A stretch of DNA of 64,000 nucleotides from Nocardia brasiliensis IFM 10847 (GTDB taxonomy: Bacteria; Actinomycetota; Actinomycetes; Mycobacteriales; Mycobacteriaceae): assembly GCF_000710915.1 (NCBI RefSeq), contig NZ_BAUA01000108.1, positions 26,659-90,658 on the forward strand, written 5' to 3'. Every line of letters starts with the position of its first letter. Position 1 is the stretch's first letter. The translations under genes and the position numbers were made by a program. A model generated the notes under the pieces. The model was not told the DNA's origin, searched no databases, and worked only from the letters and a program-made list of their open reading frames with translations. Below, in pieces: positions 1-8,716 of the stretch.

Positions 1-294
1 ATCGCGAACGCTCACCGCGATCACCGCTCGGGCCAGCGCGCGTAGATCGTCGGCGATGGAATCCGGTTCGACGGCGCCTTCGAATCCTTCCAGGATCGCG
101 CCGTCCGGCCAGCGCACTTCGTATCGGTACCAGCACCACCGCTCACTGGGGTGGTAGGGCAGGTCGAGTTCCAGTCGCACGGCCATTTCCTTCAGCGCCG
201 CCGACACTTCCGCGGCCCACCCCGCGTTCGCCACCTGCCACCACACCGGACTGTGTCGATCGCCCTCGAAGATCTCGACCCGATACGTAAACAG
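1..294 (-). CDS. Hypothetical protein, partial (runs off the left edge)
   Basis: The minus strand is open from about position 303 to position 1 and uses actinobacterial codons. The readable part holds YRVEIFEGDR near its start, then VWWQVANAGW and RWCWYRYEVRWPDG, so it is rich in Trp and Tyr and looks like a small soluble alpha/beta protein. The family is not recognised. The C-terminus lies outside the window. The start is unclear: a stop at 304-306 precedes the frame and no ATG or GTG occurs before a GTG at 246. The true start may therefore be the CTG near 294 or that GTG, or a base may be wrong upstream. No signal peptide is visible. Confidence 0.5.
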   Translation of the reverse strand, partial: MFTYRVEIFEGDRHSPVWWQVANAGWAAEVSAALKEMAVRLELDLPYHPSERWCWYRYEVRWPDGAILEGFEGAVEPDSIADDLRALARAVIAVSVRD

Positions 295-435
295 ACTGCC
301 CCCTCACCGAACGCGGTCAACTGAAACACCCTGCCAGACCGCATCCCCGAGCTACCGCGAAACCGGCATCGAGCACAGCAAATTCGTTCGTACGCACTAC
401 TGTCCTGCCCCTGCGTCGACCGGATGGTGGCCTGA

Positions 436-792
436 CTATGTGCTGACGGTAGCGAAGGTTTCGAGGTCGTAGTTCTCGGCGTAGCCGTTCTCGACGCCTA
501 CCAGGAGGTCGACGATCTCGAAATAGCGGTCCCAGAAGGGGGTTTCGCGAAGGGCCTCGATCAGGAGTTGGTAGCACTCGTGGCTGTCGGCCTCCCACAT
601 CCAGACGTCGGTGACGCGGGTGGAGTAGAACTCGGTGTCGAAGAAGCGGGAGCGGACGCCCTTCGTCCTTTCGTTGATGGCGGGCAGGATTTCGGTTTCG
701 AAGGCGGCGACACGCTGCGCAACGGTCAGCGCCAGCCATTCCGGGGTGGTCTTCACCAGCATGAACGCGGTGACGGAGGTGGTCGTACTCAT
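436..792 (-). CDS. Darcynin-like family protein
   Basis: This is a 118-residue cytosolic protein resembling the darcynin family of small bacterial proteins, whose biochemical role is not established. The family-like opening is seen as TAFMLVKTTPEWLAL, followed by a long helix and a C-terminal WDRYFEIVDLL helix. The ATG at 792 was chosen over in-frame codons up to 888 because a GAAGGGAA ribosome binding site lies just upstream and the extra 32 residues look non-coding. It stands alone, on the same strand as the NAD(P)-binding protein gene upstream at 930-1769. Such alpha/beta-barrel dimer-like proteins are sometimes linked to antibiotic monooxygenase folds, but that is inference only. Confidence 0.7.
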   Translation of the reverse strand: MSTTTSVTAFMLVKTTPEWLALTVAQRVAAFETEILPAINERTKGVRSRFFDTEFYSTRVTDVWMWEADSHECYQLLIEALRETPFWDRYFEIVDLLVGVENGYAENYDLETFATVST

Positions 793-929
793 GGGAATTC
801 CCTTCTGTTGCCGCCCGATCGATGGTCGTCGGGCGGTCGGACAGTGACATGACCATGAGGTTAGGAATCCGGCACTACTGCGTGCCACGCAAGTTTTGCA
901 AGTCCGTTTTGCGCTCTGTGCAAGTCGCT

Positions 930-1769
930 TCAGTGGCGGAAAGCGGCGGCATGATCGGCGGCCCAGGTCGAAAAGTCGAGGGCCGGGCGGCCCAGTAGTT
1001 CTTCGACGGTGTCGGTGGTGGGGCCGGGGACGCGGGCGTAGTCCGCGAGCGAACCGAGCAACCGGGCGGGGATCTCCTCGGGTAGGCCCTGTGCCCTCAT
1101 CGCGGCACGCACCTGTTCAGGCGTCAGTTCGAGGAACGACAGGTCGCGCCCGATGGCGTCGCCGAGCAGGCGGGCCTTGTCGTACTGGGTCAGCGACTGT
1201 GGACCGGTCAGCACATAGTGGCGGCCGGCATGTTCCCCGCTCGTCAGCGCGCGGACGGCGACGGCGGCGATATCGCGTTCGTGGATCGGCGAAGTGGCGG
1301 CTATGCCGTAGGCGCCGCGCACCACGTCCCCGCCGCGCAGTTGCGGTATCCAGGCGAGAGCGTTGGCGTCGAAGTCGGCGCAGCGCAGAGAAGTCCACGC
1401 CAGACCCGAGGCTTCGGCGGCGGCCTCCAGTGCGCGGAACCCCGCGATGAATCGGGGTTCGCCGGCGGGGTACTCGACGGTGGCCGCCGAGACGACCACT
1501 ACCCGGCGGGCGCCGTACTCGGCTGCGGTGGAAAGGATTTCAGGCGCGGTGGCGACGGCCGCGCGCGAGCTGAGCAGCACCGCCTCGACGCCGCTCCACG
1601 CATCGCGGGGTATGGCGGGCACCGACGGATCGCCCTGCACCACGGTGGTTCCCGGTGGTAGCGGTGCGGCGGCGTCGCGGGTGACGGCGGTGACTTTCGC
1701 GCCGGACTCGTGCAATTGGGTGACTACTTCCCGGCCCACCGTTCCGGTGGCGCCGATGACGACGATCAT
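930..1769 (-). CDS. NmrA-like NAD(P)H-binding oxidoreductase
   Basis: A 279-residue atypical short-chain dehydrogenase of the NmrA / NAD(P)H:quinone oxidoreductase type. The N-terminus shows the Rossmann motif IGATGTVGREVV (GxxGxxG) at about residues 5-16, and a HERDIAAVAVRAL segment typical of this family lies in the second half. Members bind NAD(P) and act as quinone or isoflavone-type reductases, or as redox sensors without catalysis; the substrate cannot be read here. The ATG at 1769 follows GAAGAAGG. It is divergent from a MarR regulator gene, and the shared 97-base spacer carries clustered inverted half-sites, so repression by that MarR protein is the likely control. Confidence 0.8.
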   Translation of the reverse strand: MIVVIGATGTVGREVVTQLHESGAKVTAVTRDAAAPLPPGTTVVQGDPSVPAIPRDAWSGVEAVLLSSRAAVATAPEILSTAAEYGARRVVVVSAATVEYPAGEPRFIAGFRALEAAAEASGLAWTSLRCADFDANALAWIPQLRGGDVVRGAYGIAATSPIHERDIAAVAVRALTSGEHAGRHYVLTGPQSLTQYDKARLLGDAIGRDLSFLELTPEQVRAAMRAQGLPEEIPARLLGSLADYARVPGPTTDTVEELLGRPALDFSTWAADHAAAFRH

Positions 1770-1827
1770 GATCGACCTTCTTCGTTCCTGGTCGGCCGCT
1801 ACCACGGCCTCCAACGGGTGTCGTAAA

Positions 1828-1870
1828 ATATGAAAGTCATATTATTTGATATGAGCTGGAGATGATATGA
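1828..1870. promoter_or_regulatory. MarR operator cluster (four ATATGA/TCATAT half-sites)
   Basis: ATATGA (1828-1833), TCATAT (1837-1842), ATATGA (1849-1854) and ATATGA (1865-1870) are arranged as two overlapping inverted repeats plus one direct copy. TCATAT-N6-ATATGA at 1837-1854 is a perfect 18-base palindrome. The last half-site overlaps the marR start codon at 1867. Binding by the adjacent MarR protein, controlling both divergent genes, is inferred. Confidence 0.7.
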
Positions 1871-2352
1871 GTTCCGTAGTAAATGGCGGTGATCCTCGTC
1901 ACCGTCGACGGGTGACGGCCCGGATCAAGGGCTCGTTGCGTGCGGTGCGCAGCCAGTTGGCCCTGCTCAACCGGCAGATCGGGGCCCGTCTGGAACTCAA
2001 GGAGGTCGACTTCGACTGCCTGGACCTGATCAACGGTCACGGCCCGCTGAGCCCCAGCGCGCTCGCGAAACACGCCGGCGTGCACCCCGCCACGCTCACC
2101 GGTGTCCTCGACCGCCTGGAGCGGGCGGGCTGGATCGTGCGCGAACGCGCCAGTGACGACCGCCGCGCGGTCGTCGTCCGCTCCCTCCCCGACCGGCTCG
2201 GCGAGATGTACGACCTGCTGTCCGGAATGAACACCGCCGTCGACGAACTCTGCGCCGACTACACCCCGGAACAGCTCGACCTACTAGCCGAATTCCTCGA
2301 CCGTGTCACCGCCGCCGGGCGCACCGCCACCGACGAGCTCGCCAAGGATTGA
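1867..2352 (+). CDS. MarR-family transcriptional regulator
   Basis: A 161-residue winged-helix regulator. After a short basic N-terminus it has the MarR layout: dimerisation helix (about 18-45), recognition region GPLSPSALAKHAGVHPATLTGVLDRLERAGW (named by position, about residues 58-88) and the wing RASDDRRAVVV (about 93-103), ending in a dimer helix. The conserved wing DxR is present. MarR proteins usually repress a neighbouring gene and respond to phenolic or oxidative ligands. It is divergent from the NmrA-like oxidoreductase gene, which is probably its target. One operator half-site lies across its own start codon, suggesting autorepression. Confidence 0.85.
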   Translation: MSSVVNGGDPRHRRRVTARIKGSLRAVRSQLALLNRQIGARLELKEVDFDCLDLINGHGPLSPSALAKHAGVHPATLTGVLDRLERAGWIVRERASDDRRAVVVRSLPDRLGEMYDLLSGMNTAVDELCADYTPEQLDLLAEFLDRVTAAGRTATDELAKD

Positions 2353-2545
2353 CGCGGTCGACCCGCGACGGCTTTCGATCGATGGGGTCTGAACTCCCGT
2401 CAGTCATCGGGATATCTGGTCTCGCCCGAACCTGCACGCCAAGCGGGTTCTCGATGTCAGCCCGCAAGGGGCTGTGCTCGCGGGCTGCTTCCTCCGTGTT
2501 CACCATCTCGTTCTGCTGCGAAGCGGGTCGGCCAAGTATCGCGAC

Positions 2546-2617
2546 GACTACTTTTTTGTATTCAAGATGGGTGACTACAAAAAGGTAGTCGGGTAGTCTG
2601 ACTACTAAATCGTAGTC
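2546..2617. promoter_or_regulatory. hipBA operator array: three 18-base palindromes at 27-base spacing
   Basis: GACTAC-N6-GTAGTC occurs perfectly at 2573-2590 and 2600-2617, and with one mismatch (GACTAC-N6-GTATTC) at 2546-2563. The starts are exactly 27 bases apart. An extra GTAGTC at 2593-2598 faces the third site. The array ends directly before the ribosome binding site of the antitoxin gene. The layout resembles the multi-operator E. coli hipBA promoter, where HipB binds TATCC-N8-GGATA. Confidence 0.75.
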
Positions 2618-2628
2618 GAGGAGGGCTT

Positions 2629-2868
2629 GTGGGGTACGCGGGCAAGGTGACGAGTGCGGAATCGCTAGGCCGAATTCTCCAGCAGGCGCGTTTGCTCAGC
2701 GGGTTGAGTCAGCGCGAGCTTGCTGAGCGTCTCGGCACAACCCAGCGTTACATCTGGGAGATCGAGGCGGGCAAGCCATCGATCTACACCGAACGGTTGT
2801 TCGCGATGATGCGGGAGACGGGGATGGAACTCACCGCCACCATCGAGCCTGAGAAGCGCCATGGGTGA
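2629..2868 (+). CDS. hipB: HipB-like XRE antitoxin
   Basis: A 79-residue helix-turn-helix protein of the Cro/CI (XRE) type. The HTH spans about residues 11-65, with LGRILQQARLLSGLSQREL, then LGTTQRYIWEIEAGKPSI, matching HipB-type DNA-binding domains. It should bind the HipA kinase, neutralise it and repress the operon. The start is a GTG at 2629 directly after GAGGAGGG. It overlaps the hipA start by 8 bases, implying translational coupling. Three palindromes upstream are the expected operators. GC content looks lower than in the flanking backbone, consistent with an acquired module. Confidence 0.85.
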   Translation: MGYAGKVTSAESLGRILQQARLLSGLSQRELAERLGTTQRYIWEIEAGKPSIYTERLFAMMRETGMELTATIEPEKRHG

Positions 2869-4090
2869 TCTCGTAGTCGAGTTGTATGGCACTCGTGTCG
2901 GAAGGGCTACCGGTACGTGGCGCAACTTTGATTTCCTTGCCGAACCGGAGGCGATCGCCAGGTTCGGGCTCGACAGTTCGATCTTGTCCATATCCATTCC
3001 CTTGGCAGCAGTCGCAACTCGCGCCGGCAAGGCCCGTCGCCAGAACTATTTTCGGGAGCTTCTTCCTGAGGGACGTATGCGGACTCGGATGGCGAGGGAG
3101 GCCGACCTGGCCGAGCAGGATGTCATCGGATTGCTACGGCGCTACGGACGTGATGTTGCTGGTGCCCTGCAGATATGGGATCCAGAAGTTCCCGGTGAGC
3201 CGAAGGATCCGGGGCTGGAGCCACTCACGGCGGCGGGGGTCGCGCACATGCTCACCAACGTGCAGGACAACCCTCTGGGCAATAAACCGATCGGTGGCAA
3301 GACATCTCTGGCGGGCGTCCAGGACAAGATCGTGCTCGCTCATACCGCCGACGGCTGGAACCGAGTGATCGACGGCTATCCGTCGACGCACATCCTCAAG
3401 CCGGAATCGCGAGATCATCCGACCGTCATCTATGACGAGGAGTACGGTTCACGGTTTGCTCGCGCGGCGGGTTTGGCGGAGTTCGATACTTGGATCGAGG
3501 AATTCGACGGCACGCCTGCCGTCGTGATCGAGCGGTACGACCGGTCGACTGATTCGGAGATCGTACGGATTCACCAGGAAGACTTCAATCAGGTGCTGGG
3601 TGCCAGCGGGGATCAGAAGTATCAGAAGTTCGGTGGGCGCGTTGATTTGGCGCGCATCGCTGGCGTCTTGCGGGATATCGCCGATCGTTCCTCCCTGGAA
3701 CGGTTGCTGCGAATGGTGACGTTAGCGGTTGCCGTTGGCAACCTGGATATGCACGCAAAGAACATCTCCCTGCTGCATCGCCCTGACGGGTCGGCGACAC
3801 TGGCCCCGGCCTACGACATCGTCCCGCAGGTGCATCAGTCCAATGACGGAGAAATGGCCCTCGCGGTCGATCGTGAGTACCGTCATCGGGCGATTACTCG
3901 CGCACATCTCGTTGCGGAGGGGCTCTCTTGGCGGTTGCCCGACGCCGAACGGATCGTCGATGACATGCTCGCCACGGTGACCGAGGTCGCGTCAACTGAA
4001 TCACCGCACCCGGCGGCACACCCGAACCTGGCAGCCGACATCGCTCGGTTCACTGCCAATCTGGCAGCTGGGCGCGCGGCGGGCGACTGA
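2861..4090 (+). CDS. hipA: HipA-type serine/threonine kinase toxin
   Basis: A 409-residue HipA-family kinase, close to the usual family length (about 400-440). The HipA_N subdomain occupies about residues 5-110. GGKTSLAGVQDKIVLA (near 145) is the P-loop-like motif, HILKPE the ATP-binding lysine region, and GNLDMHAKNISL contains the catalytic Asp near residue 296. YDIVP supplies the metal-binding Asp near 319. All key motifs are intact, so it is probably an active kinase; E. coli HipA phosphorylates glutamyl-tRNA synthetase and causes dormancy, but the target here is unknown. It is co-translated with HipB. The pair sits between a MarR regulator and a backbone gene. Confidence 0.88.
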   Translation: MGDLVVELYGTRVGRATGTWRNFDFLAEPEAIARFGLDSSILSISIPLAAVATRAGKARRQNYFRELLPEGRMRTRMAREADLAEQDVIGLLRRYGRDVAGALQIWDPEVPGEPKDPGLEPLTAAGVAHMLTNVQDNPLGNKPIGGKTSLAGVQDKIVLAHTADGWNRVIDGYPSTHILKPESRDHPTVIYDEEYGSRFARAAGLAEFDTWIEEFDGTPAVVIERYDRSTDSEIVRIHQEDFNQVLGASGDQKYQKFGGRVDLARIAGVLRDIADRSSLERLLRMVTLAVAVGNLDMHAKNISLLHRPDGSATLAPAYDIVPQVHQSNDGEMALAVDREYRHRAITRAHLVAEGLSWRLPDAERIVDDMLATVTEVASTESPHPAAHPNLAADIARFTANLAAGRAAGD

Positions 4091-4122
4091 TCACGCCCGG
4101 CGGATTGTGGCACGGTGGAGGG

Positions 4123-6162
4123 ATGAATCGGCTCGGGAACGCGACCTCTCCGTACCTGCGACAGCATGCCGGGAATCCGGTGCATTGGCGGGAGTGGGAT
4201 GCCGCTGCCTTGGCGGAGGCGGCGGAACGGGACGTGCCGATTCTGTTGTCGGTGGGGTACGCGAGCTGTCACTGGTGTCATGTGATGGCGCACGAGTCGT
4301 TCGAGGATGCGGCGACGGCGGAGTTGATGAACGCCAACTTCGTGTGCGTGAAGGTGGATCGGGAGGAGCGGCCCGATCTGGACGCGGTGTACATGAATGC
4401 GACGGTCGCGATGACCGGGCAGGGTGGGTGGCCGATGACGTGCTTCCTGACCCCGGCGGGGGAGCCGTTCTACTGCGGGACGTACTACCCGAAGGTGCCG
4501 CGCGGTGGGATGCCGTCGTTCACGCAGCTGCTCACGGCGATCACGGATACCTGGCAGCATCGGCGTGACGAGGTGGATCAGGCTTCGGCGCAGGTGACCG
4601 AGGCCCTGCAGGCGCAGGCCGCGGGACTGCCGGACTCCGAGTTCACGATCGCGCCGGAACTGCTCGACCACGCGGTGGCGGCGGTGCTGCGGGACGAGGA
4701 CCCGAAACACGGCGGATTCGGTGGGGCGCCGAAGTTTCCGCCGTCGGCACTGTTGGAAGGCCTGCTGCGCAGCTGGGAGCGATCAGGCGACCCGGCGGTG
4801 CACGCGGTGGTCGTTCGCACCGCCGACGCGATGGCGCGGGGCGGCATCTACGACCAGCTGCGTGGTGGTTTCGCTCGGTATTCCGTCGACGCCGCCTGGG
4901 TGATCCCGCATTTCGAGAAGATGCTGTACGACAACGCGCAATTGCTGCGCGCCTACGCGCATTTGGCGCGCCGGGAGCAGCCGGCATCGTTGGCGCATCG
5001 GGTCACGCGGGAGACGGTGCAGTTCCTGCTCGACGATCTCGGCACCGAGCACGGTGGTTTCGCCTCCGCACTGGACGCGGACACGCATGTGGAACCTGGT
5101 AAGCCAGGTGTCGAGGGCGCCACCTATGTCTGGACGCCCGCCGAATTGATGGGCGAACTCGGTCCCGACGACGGTGCTTGGGCCGCAGCCTTTTTCGGAG
5201 TGTCCACGGCCGGGAACTTCGAGCAGGGCACCTCGGTGCTCACTCGGTACACCGAACCCGAAGCGGCGGAACATGATCGGCTCGAACGGGTCCGGGCGAC
5301 CCTGCGCAAGGTCCGCGACGGACGACCCCAGCCGGACCGCGACGACAAGGTGGTCACCGCCTGGAACGGCATGGCGATCACCGCGCTGGCCGAAGCGGGC
5401 GCCGCGTTCGGCGCGGGCGAATGGGTGGCGGCCGCTGCCCGCTGTGCTCGATTCCTGTTGTCCGAGCACGTGCTAGACGGACGGGTGCGCCGAGCGTCGT
5501 TGCACGGTGTGGCGGGTGCGTCGCCCGGCGTGCTCGAGGATTACGCGTGGCTCGTGACCGGGCTGCTCGCACTGCATCAGGCCACCGGCGAGCTGGATTG
5601 GCTCCAGCACGCGCAACGTCTGCTGGACACCGCGATTCAGCATTTCGCCGACCCCGCGACCCCCGGCAGCTGGTTCGATACCGCCGACGATGCGGAAACC
5701 TTGGTCACCCGCCCGCGCGATCCGATCGACGGTGCGACCCCGGCCGGCGCCTCGTCCCTCGCCGAAGCCCTGCTCACAGCCGCCGCCACCAGCGAACCCG
5801 ACCTGGCCATCCCGTACCGCGAACTGGCCGAGCAGACCTTGCAGCGCGGCGCGGTCGTACTGGCGCGCGCCCCTCGCTCGGCGGGGCAGTGGCTCACGGT
5901 CGCCGAGGCCGCGCTACAGGGCCCGCTGCAAGTCGCCATCGCCGCCGAGTCGCCCAGCGCCCCAGCCGAACTGCTCGCCGCGGCCCGCGCCGCGGCACCG
6001 GGCGGGGCGATCATCCTCGCCGCCGCCCCGGACGCCGTCCCGCTCCTCGCCGACCGCCCCCTGCTCGACGGCGCACCCGCCGCCTACGTATGCCGCGGCT
6101 CGGTGTGCGACCTCCCGGTGGGCACCGCCGACGAACTGCGCGCCGCTCTTCACCTTAAGTAG
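4123..6162 (+). CDS. DUF255 thioredoxin-like domain protein (YyaL/SSP411 family)
   Basis: A 679-residue member of the thioredoxin-domain DUF255 family, related to YyaL and to mammalian SPATA20 and equivalent to M. tuberculosis Rv1084. The N-terminal thioredoxin fold carries C-H-W-C (Cys49 and Cys52) in SVGYASCHWCHVM, then GGWPMTCFLTP. The rest is a six-hairpin (alpha/alpha) glycosidase-like toroid with WVIPHFEKMLYDNAQL. The physiological role is unknown, though a redox or N-acylglucosamine-epimerase-like fold is assumed for the family. The ATG at 4123 was chosen because homologues start with NRLxxxxSPYLxQHAxNPVxW. GGAGGG abuts it, and a CACGGT hexamer lies 6 bases upstream. Confidence 0.88.
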   Translation: MNRLGNATSPYLRQHAGNPVHWREWDAAALAEAAERDVPILLSVGYASCHWCHVMAHESFEDAATAELMNANFVCVKVDREERPDLDAVYMNATVAMTGQGGWPMTCFLTPAGEPFYCGTYYPKVPRGGMPSFTQLLTAITDTWQHRRDEVDQASAQVTEALQAQAAGLPDSEFTIAPELLDHAVAAVLRDEDPKHGGFGGAPKFPPSALLEGLLRSWERSGDPAVHAVVVRTADAMARGGIYDQLRGGFARYSVDAAWVIPHFEKMLYDNAQLLRAYAHLARREQPASLAHRVTRETVQFLLDDLGTEHGGFASALDADTHVEPGKPGVEGATYVWTPAELMGELGPDDGAWAAAFFGVSTAGNFEQGTSVLTRYTEPEAAEHDRLERVRATLRKVRDGRPQPDRDDKVVTAWNGMAITALAEAGAAFGAGEWVAAAARCARFLLSEHVLDGRVRRASLHGVAGASPGVLEDYAWLVTGLLALHQATGELDWLQHAQRLLDTAIQHFADPATPGSWFDTADDAETLVTRPRDPIDGATPAGASSLAEALLTAAATSEPDLAIPYRELAEQTLQRGAVVLARAPRSAGQWLTVAEAALQGPLQVAIAAESPSAPAELLAAARAAAPGGAIILAAAPDAVPLLADRPLLDGAPAAYVCRGSVCDLPVGTADELRAALHLK

Positions 6163-6242
6163 CGGCCGGGAAGCGCGGGCCGTGGTCCGCGCAGCGGCCA
6201 CACCCGCCAGGGCATTTCGGTGTCCGGTTCGAACCCACCGGG

Positions 6243-7850
6243 TCACTCGGGTTCCGCTGTGGCGCTGCGGGCTTCGACTACTGGGCTGCGTTTGATGAGG
6301 GGGTCGGCGATGGTGCTGCCGTCGATCACGGATTCGGCGGCGGGGGCGAGCGGGCTCGGGCGGGCGCCGGTGCGCCGGTCGTTGTCGGTCCAGCAGGCGG
6401 TCGGGGTGTGCATGCCGCGGAGCAGGATGGTTTCGTAGTGCACCCATTTGGTGCGTTCGTGCGAGGCCGCGGCGGCGATGACCGCACCGCTCACCAGGAT
6501 TCGGCGCGGCACCTCTTTGGCCTCGGTGGTGAGGCGTGCGGCCTCGTTCACGGCATCGCCGATGACGGTGTATTCCAGGCGGGTGTCGGAGCCGACGTTG
6601 CCCGCGAAGACCGGTCCGCGCGCCACGCCGATGCCGATATCGAGTTCCCCCGCGGCGAGCACCTCGTCCCGGATCCGGCGGGCGGCACGCAGCGCGGGAG
6701 TCGCGTTGTCACGCAGCTCGATCGGGGCGCCGAAGATGCACAGCGCCGCGTCGCCTTCGAACTTGTTGACCAGCCCGTTGTTCTCCTCGGTGGCCGCGAC
6801 CACGGTGGCGAGCAGCCGGTTCAGCTTGGCCACGAACTCCTCCGGGGGCAGTCCGGTGGACAGCTCGACCGAGCCGGTCACGTCGACGAACAGCGCGGTC
6901 ACCTGCCGCACGTCACCGGTCAGGTCGACACCGCCGGCCAGTGCCCGTTCGGCCACTTCGTTGCCGACGTGCCTGCCGAACAGGTCGCGCATCCGCTGCC
7001 GCTCGGACAGATTCGCGGCGAGTTCGTTGACCGAGTTCTCCAGCCGCCCGATCTCGCTGGTGCTGCCGACCGGAACCCGCACGCCGAGATCGCCTTTGGT
7101 GATCCGATCCAGCGCCCGGCGCAGCGTGCGCATCGGCGAGGCGACGGCGCGGGCCAGGAAGGCGGTGGCGATCGCGCCGACGGTCAGGCCGACGATGGAG
7201 AGGTAGATGGCGGTGCGGATGCGGTCGGTCGGGGCGGCCGCCGGGTTGGCCAGGACCACGATCAGCATCAGCAGCGGCAGCGCGCCGGCCACCGCCCAGC
7301 TCACCACCACCCGGACCAGCACGCTCGAACTCCAGTGCATGGTCGGCCCGAGCACCGCGGCGACCACCGGAATGGTGGGCCGGATCAACCGGTCCACGAT
7401 GAGGAAGGTGAGCCCGACCGATTCGGCCCCACCGAGGGTGAACAGCGCGGCCATCACGGCGGGGTCGTTGTCGGGTGCGAGGTTCATCAGCGTGATCGTG
7501 GCGACGATCACGCCGGTGATCCACACCGCGAAGGCCCGGGTGGTGATGATGAGCGGCAGCCGAAGCACCTGTCGCGCCTCGTCCTCGGTCGGCTTGCGCC
7601 CCTGGTCGAGCCAGCCGAAATGGGACGAGCGGTCGCGCACCGCGAGCGCGACGCCGGCCACGAATCCGACGGTCGGGTAGATGCCCGCCAGGATGACCGA
7701 TCGGAGCCAGTTGTCGCCGAGCATGCTGAGCGACCCGCTGAGCCACAGCTCGGTGACGATCACCCCGAGACCGCTGAGGTTGGCGGCGATCACCACCGCA
7801 GCCAGCCCGGCGCGTGCCTTCAGCGCCCAGATGACCAGCCGCGCGATCAT
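6243..7850 (-). CDS. Membrane adenylate cyclase (class III) with HAMP domain
   Basis: A 535-residue protein of the mycobacterial Rv1318c/Rv1319c/Rv1320c/Rv3645 type. The N-terminal half has about six hydrophobic segments. A HAMP domain follows (about residues 227-280, with SPMRTLRRALDRITKGDLG), then a class III cyclase domain to about residue 500. Both metal-binding aspartates are visible (FVDVTGS and FEGDAALCIFGAP), as are the substrate lysine in NKFEGD and the transition-state region IGDAVNEAARL. It should make cAMP at the inner membrane. The ATG at 7850 has a GAGGTG ribosome binding site; an ATG at 7883 would add 11 residues. The last roughly 35 residues are a Ser/Thr-rich tail. Confidence 0.85.
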   Translation of the reverse strand: MIARLVIWALKARAGLAAVVIAANLSGLGVIVTELWLSGSLSMLGDNWLRSVILAGIYPTVGFVAGVALAVRDRSSHFGWLDQGRKPTEDEARQVLRLPLIITTRAFAVWITGVIVATITLMNLAPDNDPAVMAALFTLGGAESVGLTFLIVDRLIRPTIPVVAAVLGPTMHWSSSVLVRVVVSWAVAGALPLLMLIVVLANPAAAPTDRIRTAIYLSIVGLTVGAIATAFLARAVASPMRTLRRALDRITKGDLGVRVPVGSTSEIGRLENSVNELAANLSERQRMRDLFGRHVGNEVAERALAGGVDLTGDVRQVTALFVDVTGSVELSTGLPPEEFVAKLNRLLATVVAATEENNGLVNKFEGDAALCIFGAPIELRDNATPALRAARRIRDEVLAAGELDIGIGVARGPVFAGNVGSDTRLEYTVIGDAVNEAARLTTEAKEVPRRILVSGAVIAAAASHERTKWVHYETILLRGMHTPTACWTDNDRRTGARPSPLAPAAESVIDGSTIADPLIKRSPVVEARSATAEPE

Positions 7851-7981
7851 GCCGTGCACCTCGTTTCCGCTCCGCTGTGCCATCGCTGCGCCGCCATTGT
7901 CGTTCCGATGTCGCTGCCGACTTTATTGCCGAATCGGTGAAAACCAGGCATTCTGCCGGTGTGCCCGGCCGATTGTGCAGG

Positions 7982-8692
7982 TCAGCGCAGTACGACCAGC
8001 CAGACCGCGATGTAGTGCGTCAGCGCGGCGAGCACCGTCGCGGCGTGGAAGAACTCGTGGTGGCCGAAAACGGTCGGCCACGGGTTGGGCCATTTGGTGG
8101 CGTAGAGGATCGCGCCGCCGCTGTAGAGCAGGCCGCCGATGAGCAGCAGGATCAGGGGTGCGATACCGATATTGGTGTTCAGTTGACTCGCGACCGGCAC
8201 GATCGCCCAGCCGAGCAGCAGGTAGAGCGGCACGCCCACCCAGCGGGGCGCGGTGGGCCACAACAGTTTCAGCGCGACGCCGGCCAGGGCGCCCGCCCAC
8301 ACCACGGTCAGCAGCGTCTGTCCCGTGCGGCCGGGCAGGCCGAGCAGCGCGAACGGCGTGTAGCTGCCCGCGATGAAGAGGAAGATCATCGAGTGGTCCG
8401 CGCGCTTCATCCGGATCCGGGCCTGTGTGGTCGGCCAGGTGATCCGGTGATAGATCGCGCTGATGCCGAACAGGCCGCAGACGGTCAGCCCGTAGACCAG
8501 GGTGGACCAGCCCGCGGTCGCCGAGAGGGTCGCCGCCTTCGCGATCAGCACGATGGCCGCGATGGCCGCGATGCCGACCGCCCAGGTGTGGATCCAGCCG
8601 CGCATCCGGGGTTTGATCAGCGCCTCGGCGAGCGCCTCGGGCGCCGATCCCGCGACCACGCCGGAGTCGGTGGCACCGACGGATTCGGACAC
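7982..8692 (-). CDS. trhA: PAQR / hemolysin III family membrane protein (TrhA-like)
   Basis: A 236-residue seven-helix membrane protein of the hemolysin III / PAQR family, equivalent to M. tuberculosis Rv1085c. The putative metal-binding residues are present: SAIYH with RADHS in the first half and HEFFHAATVLAALTHY near the C-terminus. Despite the name, bacterial members are now linked to membrane-fluidity homeostasis rather than haemolysis. The start is a GTG at 8692 with a perfect AGGAGG at the right distance. A 28-base palindrome lies 25 bases upstream of the start, so the gene is probably controlled by a TetR-type regulator encoded elsewhere. It is divergent from the isoprenyl synthase gene. 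Confidence 0.85.
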   Translation of the reverse strand: MSESVGATDSGVVAGSAPEALAEALIKPRMRGWIHTWAVGIAAIAAIVLIAKAATLSATAGWSTLVYGLTVCGLFGISAIYHRITWPTTQARIRMKRADHSMIFLFIAGSYTPFALLGLPGRTGQTLLTVVWAGALAGVALKLLWPTAPRWVGVPLYLLLGWAIVPVASQLNTNIGIAPLILLLIGGLLYSGGAILYATKWPNPWPTVFGHHEFFHAATVLAALTHYIAVWLVVLR

Positions 8693-8716
8693 GAGCTACC
8701 TCCTGGTTGAACTCAC

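Noticed and set aside
6408..7940. Long plus-strand frame opposite the adenylate cyclase
   Set aside because: It mirrors the cyclase codon bias, is His/Asp/Gly-rich and has no domain.
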